DNA from: Struthidea cinerea
Taxonomy: Eukaryota; Chordata; Aves; Passeriformes; Corcoracidae
Length of the DNA stretch: 64,000 nucleotides
Assembly: GCA_013397865.1 (NCBI GenBank)
Contig: VZTI01004622.1
Coordinates: 143,417 to 207,416, forward strand
Reading direction: 5' to 3'
Under the pieces are notes generated by a model. The model did no database searches. It was not told the origin of the DNA and saw nothing but the letters and a program-made list of their open reading frames with translations. This document shows positions 25,698-37,059 of the stretch, in pieces. A program made the position numbers and the translations under genes. The number at the start of each line of letters is the position of its first letter. Position 1 is the stretch's first letter.

Positions 25698-25703
25698 TGG
25701 GTC

Positions 25704-28700
25704 ATGCATCAGTTATAAGAAGTAAGAAGTCTTTAGGCCAAGTGTTGAGTAAGAGTTTATGATCAAGTAAAGGACTAGACCTTCTTTAAAAGTTGTGTCC
25801 ACCTCCACAATGGTAAGCGCATGCAACACTTGATTTCTTATCTTCTCTTCCCCGTCATTTGAGGACGCCTTGCATCCTCAAAATATTACTATTTTGTGTC
25901 TATCAAATTATTTTTCCCTCCATTGCTAGTGTGGAAAGTGCTATGACACAGAAAAGTGATGGTTTTGTAAAATGGCACTGAGTTGTTGCATTGCATGTCC
26001 TTGACTCTGACATGAGGAAGTAGTGGAACATTTGACTTTGCAGAACCCACAAGGTATTTTAAGATATTATGAGAAAGAAGGACACCAAAGGCTTTTTGGG
26101 AGCTTGGCTTGAACTATGTTACAACCATGTCCAGATTTGGGTTGGGTTTTTTCAAAGGAAACTAGGTAATCCATTCCAATTATCATCTTTGGAATGAATG
26201 AACATTTAACCCATGAGTGAACTGGGAAGCTGGGTTATCTGAACCTGTATTCTTAGAAAAGCAATGTGCTGCTACTCTACAAACATTTAATTACTATTAC
26301 TTTAGCTCTCAAGAGTGTTTGACCAGAAAGGAATGTTTCTTTCTCATATGATAGTGAAAAGTCTCGTAATATATTCATATCTAGAAAAAAAATGGAATTG
26401 AACTGTGTAGTGCAGAATGGTGAATTTTCTTCTAGTGCAAACATCCATTGGAAAGGAAAGATTTTACATGATCTTCCTTCAACACAAGCAAAGTTCTTTA
26501 AAAATTTTAATACATACAAATTTATAAGTGAAATTTCACGCCATGGAATTTTTCTCCTGGAAAAATAGGGATGAAATTTATCCAGTAATTACCAAATAGT
26601 GCTTGCAGAAAACAAATTGCTTATTTCTCTTCCTTTGTTAGTTATTTTATCTCTATATAGATTTAAGGACAGTCCTATACTTTAAAATATATGTTGATTT
26701 GTTCCTCTCAGGACACTACTTTTTTTCTCTTTTGTGTGCTTGTCACTCCTTGCATCAAACCCAGTTGTAATACATACATGCTTCTGAGAGAAAAAACTTC
26801 TCTGCTGTTTTCATATGATGTCACAGATTTCAAGGAAGTTTAGTGTCTTATTTAAGACTGAAAAAGGTCTAGTTCTGGAAGATGAAAGATCCTCAGTGTT
26901 CAGGCAAGAAGGGAGCACAAAAAGAAAGTTTGTATTTTTCAGCTTTTGAATTGTAAGGTAGACTAGAAAAATTAGTTCAAAGACAGAAGAGAACAGAGCT
27001 TTCTGAAGAAAGGCATAGAAGCATCTTTTGTTTTCTACTGGATTTCTATATTGTTTACAAGAATTTTTCTGTTTTTTTACTTACAACCTTGATTTCATGT
27101 GCTGTTTGAATCACTAATAAGAGTAAAGGTTTAGAATCTTTGTACAGGAAGTCAGTAGTCAGAGTTCCATATAATATCCAGTGAAATCTGAAAACAGAAT
27201 TCTGATGGTTATATAAAGAGTATTTAAATTTTTTACTTCTGTGGTTTTTTATTTGTTAAAATATCCTATATCTTAATCCTGCCTTACGTATTGTTAGAAG
27301 AGAGATACTCATACATAAATATAAGCTGGCCACCTTAGAATAGTACCCACAGAGTTCTCAGCTATTGACAACAGCACATGCTGAGTACGTAATTTCGTTT
27401 TGGCGTGATTGGGAAGGAGAAAAGGAAGAATAAAACCAGTTGCATTATCTACCATTTTGTTCTACATCTTGCATTTTCTCTATTGCAGGCTTCCATTATT
27501 AGCATGGAAAAAAGGAAGCTTTTCCCATTTCCAGATTGAGAAGTATCTATGATCTCATTTAGGCATTTCAGTCAGTTTCATAATGATAGTTGAAATTAAT
27601 TCAATCCTAGCCCCAGTTACGTACAATTTGTGAAATAAAAATGTAAGAAATACAACATTAAAAAGAATGTTAATTGCAAAGACTAGAAATAGAGATGACT
27701 GAGTTCTTACAAGATGTGTTTTTGTACACTGTGCCCAAAAGCCTGTATATAAATCTACATTCCAGTAACTAAATATGGTTTGGCTTTCAGAATGCTGAAT
27801 CACTCAAGAAAGCTGTTGACATAATTGAAAGCCAGAGAAACTTGCTCTCTCTGAAAATAAAGCCACATTTTCTTATATGCATAATTTTAGCATATTTATT
27901 GAACTATTTCAATCAGAAATTATCTAACTCTTCTTCATAAATTTGCCTGCTGAAATACTCTGTTTTGTAATCCATTCTCTCCATCATTTTACCTCCTATA
28001 TACTGGACAACCAGTATCTCAAGAGCAAACTTAAGATGAAAGGGAATCAAAACAAAGATCCAAATCTAGTAATTATTTCCTGGGTGCATAACAAAACCTA
28101 GAGCAGTTTTTCCCGCAATCTTAAAACTCTAGGAAATTTGGTCTACAATTCTACACAGCTGGCTGAGATCCAGACTCATTCATATTTCACAGAAATTTGA
28201 GCAGGAATATTTTTATAAATGTTCACTGCATTACCTCTCAGCTGGACAATCTCCGTGTTAAATTAAAGGATTATACTATATGTTAGCTGAACCCTCAGGC
28301 TTCTAGTATTCTGTTTTGCAAATTATAACTAAGAAAATATTAACCACATTAGCAAGAAGAAAATAGCAACAGTAATGGCTTAATGGACAGAACAGCTGTT
28401 TTGCTGTTACTGATACTCTATTTGATATTTAGAACTCACCAGGTCTAAAAAATACACTTTTTAGCTACTAAATGCTCAGTATTATAACAAGTAACATTGA
28501 AAGCTAAAGGAAGAATTTTTTAATTTTTTTTTTTAACTAGATGTAAATCCAAACCCACTTCAATTATTTACATGAATCCAATGTTGTCTCCTACAGAGAA
28601 TTTTCTCATCCTAAGTTTTGGAACAATCTTTGTTTCAATTCCAGTTATATGCATTCTTATTCATACAGAGTTTAGATTTGTACAGATGACAACAATCTCC

Positions 28701-28760
28701 TTTCTTGTCTGAGTAGTCTCTTTCAAATCATATTGGGCTCATATGGCAAGGATTCAGTAG
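25704..28760. other. AT-rich intergenic DNA, nothing recognised
   Basis: A short palindrome GAGGACGCCTTGCATCCTC lies at 25861-25879. There is no gene, and ORFs reach only 82 codons. The boundary with the next repeat is uncertain by about 50 bp. Confidence 0.5.
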
Positions 28761-28764
28761 CAGC

Positions 28765-29812
28765 AGAGACTTCAGTGGTGGCTTCTGTGAGAAGATGCCA
28801 GAAGCTTCTCCTAAGTCCAATAAAGCCAATGCCAGCTGGGCCCAAGACAGACTAATTACTGGTCAAAGCTGAGCCTCTGTGACAACATATTTAAGAATGG
28901 GGAAAAATCTGCTGCTTAACAACAGCTGAAGATTGAAGTGAGAAGGTGGGAGAGAAGCAACTGTGCAGACACCAAGGTCAGTGAAGACAGAGGAGGAGGA
29001 AGTGCTTGAGCTTCCACAGCAGAGATTCACCTGCAGCCCATGGTGAAGACCACGGTGAGGCAGTTGTTCCCTTGTGCCCATGGGGGTCCACATTGGAGCA
29101 GAGATCCATTAGCAGCACATGGAGGGTCCCACACGCGAGCAAGTGGAGAGTTTGACTCCCCAAAGGACAGTGTGACTCTGTGGAGACCCCATGCTGGAGC
29201 AGGCTCCTGGCAGGACCTGTCAACCATGGAAAGAGGAGCCATGCTGAAGCAGGTTTTCTGGCAGGATTTATGATCTCATGGAAAGCAGCCAAAGTGGAGC
29301 AGCCTGTTTCTGAAGAACCGTAGTCTGTTTCACCCAGTGAAACAGACCCATGTTCATGAAGGACTGCAGCCTTTGGGAAGAACTTACGGTGGAGAAGTTC
29401 ATGGAGAACTGTCTCCCAAGCAAGGGACCCCACACTGGAACAGGTGAAGAATGTGGGGAGGAAGGAGTGACAGAAGCAATGTGCAATGAACTGACCACAA
29501 CTCCCTTTCCCAGTCCCTCTGCACTGCTTGGGAGAAAGAGGTAGAGAAGCTGTCAGGGAAGTTGAGTCTGGGAAAAAGGGAGAGATAGGTAGAAGGTGTT
29601 TTCAGATTTGGGCTTATTTCTCAATATCCTACTCTGATTTGATTGGTAGTAAATTAATATAATTTCCCTGAGTCGATTCTGTTTTGCCTGTGATGACAAT
29701 TAGTGAGTCTCTCCCTGTTCTTTTCTCAAGCCAGGACCCTTTTGTTGCATTTTCTCTCCCTGTCTAGCCAAGGAGGGGAGTGATGGAACAGCTTTGGTGG
29801 GTACCTGGTGTT
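28765..29812 (+). mobile_element. Long ERV/LTR-like avian repeat with GGAGCAG subrepeats
   Basis: A block of about 1 kb, GC-richer than its flanks, contains a series of degenerate subunits of roughly 40-65 bp. Each is centred on a CCATGG/CACTGG-type segment followed by TGGAGCAG (for example 29093-29100, 29191-29198, 29296-29303; GGAACAG at 29436). A TATA-like ATATTTAAGAA lies at 28888-28898. The tail has TTTTGCCTGTGATGACAAT, TTTTGTTGCATTTTCTCTCCCTGTCTAGC and GGAGGGGAGTGATGGAACAGC. The same order of blocks occurs at 60840-62432. I recognise this as a high-copy avian interspersed repeat of retroviral-LTR type but cannot name the subfamily. The copy stops in an A17 tract at about 29813. ORFs inside (up to 151 codons, both strands) follow the repeat structure and are not genes. 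Confidence 0.65.
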
Positions 29813-29850
29813 AAAAAAAAAAAAAAAAAGAAAAGAAAGAAGGGGGATCA
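29813..29850. repeat. A-rich tract at the 3' edge of the 28.8-kb repeat
   Basis: A17 is followed by GAAAAGAAAGAAG. It lies exactly where the preceding repeat loses similarity to the family tail. It may be coincidence or the scar of the truncation. Confidence 0.7.
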
Positions 29851-29920
29851 AAATAAAGAGTTTGGAAAAGCTGAATTTCCTTCTGTACCCTATTTCCCTA
29901 GATCCTGACCAATAGCTTGT

Positions 29921-30545
29921 TGTTACACCCTGGAGACCTAATGTATGGCCTAAACCAAGGTTCCATTGCTCTGGGTAGATGCACAGGAGAAATGCTGACT
30001 AGGTATTCTCAAGAGGCAAAAATCACACAAAAGTTTACTGGCAAACTATGGAAAATAAAGGAACTTTGGCAAATGATTTAGTACAACATAAAACACTTAT
30101 CACAGTATTGACTTAGCCCATGAAACTTAGCAACCTTTAAACCCGTTCTATGTTATTTTCCATGAAAAGAGAGTTAGAAGGAGAAGAAAGGGAGAAAAAC
30201 AGGAAGACAGGAAAGACATAGAAAACTAGACATATAGTTACCAATTTGTGGGTTCCCGTGATGTAAAGGATAAAAAACCTCAAGATGAAGGTAGGGTTAA
30301 AGATCAACGTGCTTGCCTTGTGGTCAGCCTTCTTAAACTCTTGTCCCATCATGGGCCTTCCTCCCAGGTGGGACTTCCGGTCACTCAGCCACTCAGGGGC
30401 TGGGTTAGGCAATACTGGGGGACTGCTTCCAGTGTGCTCTGGTTGACAGACACTGCTTGGTTGGGTGGCATGGGGGACAAGGCACCACCTCACCAGAGAG
30501 AGGCCTGACCTACCCCCTATCACACACATTCCAAGCTGTCTCAAG
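29921..30545 (-). mobile_element. Possible old ERV LTR, minus orientation
   Basis: The block begins TGTTACACCCTGGAGACC and is GC-richer toward 30300-30540. It contains CACAAAAGTTTACTGGCAAAC (30027-30047), which resembles the GGTTTATTGG polyadenylation-signal region of minus-strand LTRs elsewhere in the window, with the AATAAAC degraded to AGTAAAC. I found no TSD and no second copy, so this is a tentative call with approximate ends. The 135-codon minus-strand ORF (30137-30544) has no recognised domain. Confidence 0.3.
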
Positions 30546-30549
30546 ACAG

Positions 30550-33500
30550 ATTACTCTTTCCAGTCTCTGACACTTGTCGATTTCTTTTTTTAAGAGGGCC
30601 TACATATCACGCTCAATGTTGCATAGCAGTACACCTACCGAAAGAAGTGTGTTCATTGGAGGATGCAAAAACCCACTGCGTGTACTGGCAAGCAGAATAA
30701 CAATATTGAATAATATTTTAGTCTTTACCACAATATAAAATCATCAAGTATTCACCTCTTTTTCTTTTTACTTCTGCTGTTAGCTTTTTATTTCTGCATC
30801 ATAAACACAAATCACCATCTGAATCCCTTTATTTATGGGCAAGATATAGCTATCATTGTGTGGTTTTAACAACAATTTGTATATTCTCTTTCAATGTTTA
30901 TTTTTCAGCAAACTGTAGAACGGTCTGTGTGACAACTCTACATTACAAATTTTTTAAAGGAGAAAAAGTACTTTTAATGGTGGTGGCTTTTTTTTTCACG
31001 AAACTTTTCCATTGAAACAGTTAAGTTAAGCCATTTCTACTCCCCTTTTACACAATGTTATCATCATTCTTTGCACAACTACCCCATGGGACCATTTAAT
31101 GCTAATTTTGCTTCAAACCAAATTAACTCCAGTTATTAAAACAACTGAGCGATTTCAGGCATTGTGACAATGAGAAGCATTTTTGTTTGTTTGTTTGGGA
31201 TTTGTTGGAAACTGTAGCTCACACCTCCATTCTTAGTGGGTTGAATTTCTTGGTAAGAGCTATATATTCAGGAGGCAAAGTTTTGGCTTACTCTTACTTA
31301 CATAAAGACGTATTTCGGCATATCACAGGAAAGGCATTTGGCACCTTGCGCAGGAGATCTTATCCTAAGAGAAGGTGTGGGAACTAAAAATACCATGACG
31401 CAATGTAGTAACTAAATGAGATACAATTTGATATCAATAAAAATTACTAATCTGGAAAGTGATTTGAGATAGTTTCAGAACAAAAAAAATGGAAAACATA
31501 AATTGCTTAGGTAATCAGACAGGCATACATAAAAGCAGTTTCATGCTATAAACAGACTTAAGGCACTGAGATGAGTAATTCATGGTCATAATACTTGATA
31601 GTGGAAAGAAAATGAATACTTTTGATTCACACACCAGATCAAGTTATTTTCAAAATTCATGGTGATGTATTCTATTTTCTCTTAATCATTCATTGATGTA
31701 TTTATGTATTTTTCCCATCAGGAATGTGTTGTACCTCTATGTAAAGCTACTGTATTCAAAATATAAGTAAAGGGCTTTTACACATGTAATAGTTAATAAA
31801 GGATTTTGGATGTTGGTTCTTGACCTGCCACAGTCACATTCAGTCCCTCCCAAATAATCTTCTCTTGACCAAACAAGAAAGATCATTTTAGTCTTGTTTT
31901 CTTATTTCCAAAAGAGAAAAAAAAAGTACCTATATCTGTTACATTTTTGAGGGTCAAGACAGAAAGTTAATAACTTTCTCTTGCCCATTTGCTCTGACAG
32001 CTGGTGGTCAATTAGTATTCCCTCATCCCATAATTGGAATCGCTGATTACAAACCACTGTTGCTAAGACTCAAATATTGTGGCTCATTTTCAACTTCACT
32101 GCCAGGTGAGATTAAGGGAAATGTCCCTCTGGTTAAACCAGCAGGAGCTGTGCCAAACTATAATCAGTCTTTTGCATACATCAGAGACCTACAAACACAG
32201 CAGAATGATTGTATAAGCAGCAGCTGCAAGTTAAAGCTGAATCAAATTCTTCAAACATATGCAGTTTGCCAGATATCCAACCACTCTAGCAAATGCCAGT
32301 ATTTCATTACTTGGCAAGTTTTCTAAGACACAGAGCTAACACAAAGCAGAGGAATACCAAATTGTTCACACAATATGTAAAAGATTTTTTTAACCACATA
32401 CAGATAATAATTCTGATTCTTCTATTGATGAGAATATTATAATTGTTGTTCCCTCTGCATTCAGTCTTCAGAATACCTAATGCTGAATCCTGATAAACAC
32501 TAAATTTGTTCAAAATCCAATTTCTGAAATAGTTTCTCCATGAAGAACTACTTAGCATAATGTTATCCTGTTATCTTTTTACCGAAAGAAGTTTAGCTCA
32601 CACTGAACATTAGCTGCGAAGTAAAATTCTTTGGGGGTAAGGGAAGAACTGAGGGTTAGGGAGCTTATTCAAAACTCTTGTAAATAGTGACGACTAAGAT
32701 GAGGAATATGGTCACTTAGTAGATGAATAACGTTTTAGTACTTCCATCACCATTTTCTTTTCCTCTCAATAAATCTCAGATGTAATATCTTGCTCCTGTC
32801 TAGGAGCTCCATTTGACAATCAGTTTTTCCAGATATTGCCCCTTCAGTTCTTTTTCTTTTTGTGAGGGGGATTATTGAGCTAGAAATGTCATTGTATTCT
32901 AGGAACTAACCAGGGAACCAGAACACTGTAGTTCTGTGGTTCATAAATATAAATTCCTGATCCAATGAAGATTCCTTTTCTCTAACATTTTTTCCTTTTG
33001 TGTCACTTTGTTTGCATTATAACCTCTTTAGGACTAAGATTCTGTCATATCTTTTGCTACCATATCTCAGCACACTGAAGATCAATGCATGGGAGCTACC
33101 ATCTGCTAAAACAGTTCACACAATAATTGGAAGAAGTACTTTAGCATTCAGCTCATTCCTTCAGAGGACAGTACCTAAAAACGTGCTTAAATGTTTTTAC
33201 GCTTTCAGTGTTTTCTTCAATTTCCAGAGGAGCATGTTGAAGTCCTCATCTTTATGAGCTGTTAGTTTGAAGTGAGCTTGCTTGTTGAAAGTAATCAATG
33301 TGTTTAATGTTCTGTTATGTTCAATAGGAATAAGATTACTGTTCATTTCAGAGCAGTCTCTGTTTCATCCTGAAATGTGCCAATAAGAGAACAAAAATCT
33401 TAACAGAGTGTGTTACAATATGTAGTCCTGTCCTCATCCTTGATATCCTTGCCAATCTCTTATCCTCTTGCATTTATATGTAGGGCTCATGTGTTGAAAT

Positions 33501-34340
33501 GCGCATTTCTTAAGGTCAAGTTTGTCTGTGATTTCAAGTGACACAAATTGGCTTTAACTGGATTATGTTTTCCAGTGATCTCTCATGGGCTCTGGCTGCT
33601 TCTATGTCAAATGCTGCAGCTTCCCTGAACAAACTATAACAGCCTCAGTGGAGGACGTGAGTGTCTATCAGAGTTTCTTACTTCCCTTCTCCAGCTTGTA
33701 TTTGGAATTTTAAATTGAGGGTAACTTTGCATGTACCAAGGAGATTAGGTTACTTAATTAGCAAGAAGGATGTGAACAGTCATGGATGGGGCTGTGATGA
33801 CGAGATTAAACTCTCAACTACCCCAGAGTGTATATAAAGAGATGCTTGGAATTCAATATCTGGAACAATGAGTGGAGAAATAAAATGCAATATGTGTAAA
33901 GTTTTGAGTGTTGCAACAGTCATGGGAAGAACAGACCCACTAGGAGAATGACTGAGACAGGTGAGATGAGTCCATTGACTACTTAAAAAATGTTTAGCGA
34001 AATGACTATGCTGTTTCTCAGGAATAAAGGTGGGTCTTGTCTGTAATGAAGAGACCTACTGGATATGCAAATTAGCAAAAATTCCTATCTATACCCTAAG
34101 ATTATCACTGTTTCTATTTGTGAGTCAAAAATGAGGGACATACAATAAGCATATCTTCAATTAAAAAATCTATACTATTCTTACAATGATATTTTGACTG
34201 TGATTGTAACCAATTTATTGTTTTCTCAGAGTCCTAAAATAATAGCAAAAAAAAAATTTTTCTGGGCAGTATCTAATGGAATGATTTCCCTTTTGGATAG
34301 ATTTAGAGACCTCATTTGCAAAGAGGGCAAATTAATCTAA
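30550..34340. other. AT-rich intergenic DNA, no gene seen
   Basis: There are only chance ORFs (up to 88 codons), short homopolymers, and GTTT units near 31184-31196. No repeat family is recognised. Confidence 0.5.
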
Positions 34341-34507
34341 AGTATTTGTGGTGGTGCAGGTGGCTGCAGCCACCCTGACCCCTGAAGGTACAACCAAGAC
34401 CAATATACGGTAGTCAGGCACCGAAGTTTAAGCAACTCACTCTGCGTAGTGCGGGAGCCTTGGGAGCCTTAGGGGCCCTACAATACTACGAGCGTTTGTA
34501 AGATAAG

Positions 34508-34520
34508 GGTCAGACTGACC
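34508..34520. promoter_or_regulatory. Perfect estrogen-response-element palindrome (site 1)
   Basis: GGTCA-GAC-TGACC matches the established ERE consensus GGTCAnnnTGACC at every fixed base. It sits in unit 1 of the U3 tandem repeat. Whether a receptor binds it is not shown by sequence. Confidence 0.6.
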
Positions 34521-34632
34521 CCGAAGGTTTGATGCGGGAGCCTTGGGAGCCTTAGGAGCCCTACAATACTACGAGCGTTTGTAAGCGGGAGCCTTGGGAG
34601 CCTTAGGGGCCCTACGATACTACGAGCGTTTG

Positions 34633-34645
34633 GGTCAGGCTGACC
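34633..34645. promoter_or_regulatory. Perfect estrogen-response-element palindrome (site 2)
   Basis: GGTCA-GGC-TGACC is again a perfect match to the ERE consensus, in unit 3 of the same repeat, 125 bp from site 1. The spacer differs (GGC rather than GAC) while the palindromic arms are intact. Confidence 0.6.
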
Positions 34646-34976
34646 CTGAAGGTTTGAACAGAAAAGCTGATCCGGCAAAATGAAGTAAAAGAACTGCGAT
34701 AACAGGACATGAAACAGGTGGTATAGACCATAGAGGGAAGAAAAACNCCAAAGTGGATAAAAATGCTAGCTTTAGAACAATAAGTCGGAGCTTATATCGC
34801 ACATCATATTGGTGTCTTGTCTCCCTACCCTCCGGGCCGCAGCAGCGTACGGTGAGAAACCCCAATCCCCCAGTTCCGTCTTTTACATATTCTGCTATGA
34901 TTGGTTTACGTTTTCCCCTCCCTGTTTTATGTATGAAGTTATAAATATTCATTTCCCCTAGTTAAATATGTATCAG

Positions 34977-34989
34977 TTCTAGAAGTTTC
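34977..34989 (+). promoter_or_regulatory. Perfect three-unit heat-shock-element motif in LTR U3
   Basis: TTC-TA-GAA-GT-TTC fits the HSF-binding pattern of alternating nGAAn/nTTCn units with no mismatch. It ends 140 bp before the TATA box at 35129. Confidence 0.5.
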
Positions 34990-35392
34990 TGTGTTCCTCA
35001 ATACCCCATTGGCTACCTCCTGTAATCCCTCCCTTGCATTATCCCCACTGGTTATCTCCTTGTCAACCCCGCCTTCCTTCCCTTATCCCATTGGCAGAAT
35101 CGCTTATCCCCGCCTTTCCTGCCCTCAGTATAAAATCTCTGGACCCTTTCAAAAATTTGGCTCTTTGTCCCTAGTTCCTTCATGTCAATAAACGGTCACG
35201 TGGAATCTATACGGAGAGTCCCCTCTCTCCTTCTTTGCCTCTGCCTGCGCGCCTGACAACTAGCCCAGGAGTAGCTCCCACGGGTGAGGAGCTCACCCTT
35301 GACCCTTTTTGTGTGGAGCCGCCGTGAGCCAGAGGGTGCAGCCAGACCTCCGGGCTTCTTCTGTCTTGCTGGCTAGCATGCCCTCAAGTATC

Positions 35393-36094
35393 AGATGTCA
35401 AAATCTTCTCAGTGGGTTTTGAAAATTTAAGTCTAGGTTTTTTTATTACTTCTAATATGTTAATTTGTTATATCTTCTATAGAAACAATAGAAGGGCAAA
35501 ACCGGGTTAGTCTGTTTTACCCAGTCTCTGAAGTGTATTCTTGTAGAAAAAAGGATGGCCACTCTGCAGAAAAACACAGCTCATAATACAGAAATCTGAA
35601 ACAGCGTAAACAAATCACATCCCAAGAACATTTATTTGTACACACTAGCTATCAAAAGGACCTTATGAAGTAATTTAGACATACATAGGAGCACTGTATA
35701 TTTCTGGCACTAGTTTAAACGAATCATCTTAAACTGCTTCAGCTTTTGCATATTCTTTGACATCATCACAGTATGCTGGAAGACTTATCAGTGACTGGAC
35801 GCCTGTTACGGTTCTATTTCCTTCTGTCCTTGGCAACTATTTTTTTTTCCTGGCAGTGTTTCATACCTAATCTGACTTGCATTTTTATTCCATTGTTAGT
35901 AATATGCAATGAGTTGTTTTTTGTGGTGTTTTGTTGTTTGGGTTTGTTCGTTTTTTAAATAACTGTGTTTCAATTGTATTATATTCTTATTAAAATTAAA
36001 AAATGTTTAAAATAGTTGCAAGTTTGATAAATTTAGAATTTGCATTCAGAGATAACAATAAGCAACAGTTCAAGATACTAATGCCTGTTTAGCA
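35393..36094. other. Spacer between two LTRs, nothing recognised
   Basis: This is AT-rich sequence with only chance ORFs (61 codons at 35773). A T-rich CCTGGCAG at 35840-35859 is acceptor-like, but no donor follows that would define an exon. Confidence 0.5.
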
Positions 36095-36100
36095 ACATGG

Positions 36101-36464
36101 TATTACCGTAATTTTACCCGGCTGGTCCTGCAAGCCCACAGAACCTGGGGCAGATTCGGTAATACAGTCAGGTGGCAAAGAGGCAGGAAGGAGATTCGCT
36201 TTTCATCCTGCTGGATGGTTTATTCCATGTTTACAGCCGAACTCCAAAGCAAATCTGAAACCCGATCCAGAGGGTCCCCGTTTTATCCGGGGCCAGGGAG
36301 AAAGGTGGGATTAGGGAATGGGGACCAATGGGAGAATGCCAGGGGAGTGACGAGGCTTACAGCCAACCGGGAGATCCAAACCGGGACAGACCATACCAAG
36401 GAAACAAAGCATCCCAGGGGATGCTTCTGTTCACCCCTAACCAAAGGCATCACCGACCCCCACA
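36101..36464 (-). mobile_element. ERV LTR, 364 bp, minus orientation, with direct-repeat flanks
   Basis: On the minus strand it starts TGTGGGGGTCGG. Its other end reads GGTAATA, so one terminal CA has become TA. The flanks share ACATGG (36095-36100 and 36465-36470; the match extends to CAACATGG), consistent with a 6-bp TSD. Reading on the minus strand it has GTTGG at 36367, ATTGG at 36329, GATAAAA (36287-36281), GGACCCT (36277-36271) and AATAAAC (36224-36218), the same order and nearly the same spacing as the 34.3-kb LTR. A perfect 8-bp-arm hairpin AAGCATCC...GGATGCTT lies at 36407-36426. It is shorter than its relatives and lacks the heat-shock-type motif. Confidence 0.78.
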
Positions 36465-36470
36465 ACATGG

Positions 36471-37055
36471 AACTTAAAAAAACCTGCTGGTAATTCATTC
36501 AGGTTTCTTGCTTCTTATGCCAATGGTTTTATCCTTGACCTGGAAGGACCACACCTTCCAGGGATTAGTGGTAATTACATTTCAGACTAAAATGGTCTCC
36601 ATAGAGCAAAGACTGCCAATTGAATCGTATTGTGCTGAACTGCATAAAAATTATGCCAAATTATGTGCAGATACTTTAAAAGCAACTTGCTTATAAAAAG
36701 GTAAGTGGCAGAGTATATTGTACTATAAAATAAAGTTAGTGATAAGAAAAGTAGTATCAAACTACCCAGTTTCACAGGACATTGTATGTAATGGTTATCT
36801 CCCCCACTGGGGTCTATTTTAAAAGGTTTATGGAAAGAAAAACCAGAAGTAAGAATATGTTTATAGCTCTATATGAGCATTTTACCATTGGCTTATACAC
36901 CCGTAGCTGGAAAGGACTTCATAGATGCTGTTTTCTCACAAACCTTCTCCTCTAACTGACTTCAAGCTCTAGGTCTAGTGCAACTCACCTAATGAGATCA
37001 CAAAGTCTCCTGCTGTTAGTTTTTTTTTTACTTTATTGTATATTGTCTAGTTAGG
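36471..37055. other. Intergenic DNA with a donor-like AAGGTAAGTGG
   Basis: A 3'-splice-like TTACATTTCAG (36575-36585) and a 5'-splice-like AAG|GTAAGTGG (36701) bracket 36586-36700, but the pyrimidine tract is weak. There is no recognised repeat. Confidence 0.35.
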
Positions 37056-37059
37056 ACAA

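Larger units (their letters stand above)
34451..34657 (+). repeat. Three-unit tandem repeat inside LTR U3
   Basis: The units start at 34451, 34534 and 34585, each with GCGGGAGCCTTGGGAGCCTT, then a GGGGCCCTAC-type segment and ACTACGAGCGTTTG. Units 1 and 3 also carry GGGTCAG[A/G]CTGACCC followed by [C/T]GAAGGTTTGA; unit 2 lacks it. A related CTGACCCCTGAAGG half-copy lies near the LTR start (34375-34388). Duplicated U3 segments like this are typical retroviral enhancer repeats. Confidence 0.85.
34347..35386 (+). mobile_element. ERV LTR, 1,040 bp, with near-perfect 6-bp TSD
   Basis: The element starts TGTGGTGGTGCAGG and ends CATGCCCTCA. The flanking hexamers AGTATT (34341-34346) and AGTATC (35387-35392) match at 5 of 6 positions. 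Inside, in plus orientation, are a tandem repeat of three units (34451-34657) with two GGTCAnnnTGACC palindromes, a perfect three-unit heat-shock-type TTCTAGAAGTTTC (34977-34989), ATTGG at 35008, ACTGG at 35047, ATTGG at 35090, TATAAAA (35129-35135), GGACCCT (35141-35147), AATAAAC (35187-35193) and CACGTG (35197-35202), then a U5 of about 190 bp. No gag/pol/env is attached, so it is a solo LTR. There is one ambiguous base (N) at 34747. The long U3 compared with its relatives reflects the internal repeat and an extra 5' section. Confidence 0.85.

Noticed and set aside
25698..25895. Extension of the 25.3-kb LTR to the palindrome at 25861-25879
   Set aside because: The TGGGTC duplication and the match to the 8.2-kb copy both end at 25697; sequence beyond it is outside the element.
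29796..29850. A17 tract taken as the poly(A) tail of a retroposed transcript
   Set aside because: Avian CR1 does not use poly(A), no TSD was found, and the repeat simply loses its last bases there.
34347..36464. A provirus between the 34.3-kb and 36.1-kb LTRs
   Set aside because: The two LTRs are in opposite orientation, differ in length and TSD, and the 0.7 kb between them has no retroviral coding sequence; they are separate insertions.
36586..36700. Possible exon between TTTCAG and AAG|GTAAGTGG
   Set aside because: The upstream pyrimidine tract is weak and the reading frame closes just before the donor. Too likely to be chance.
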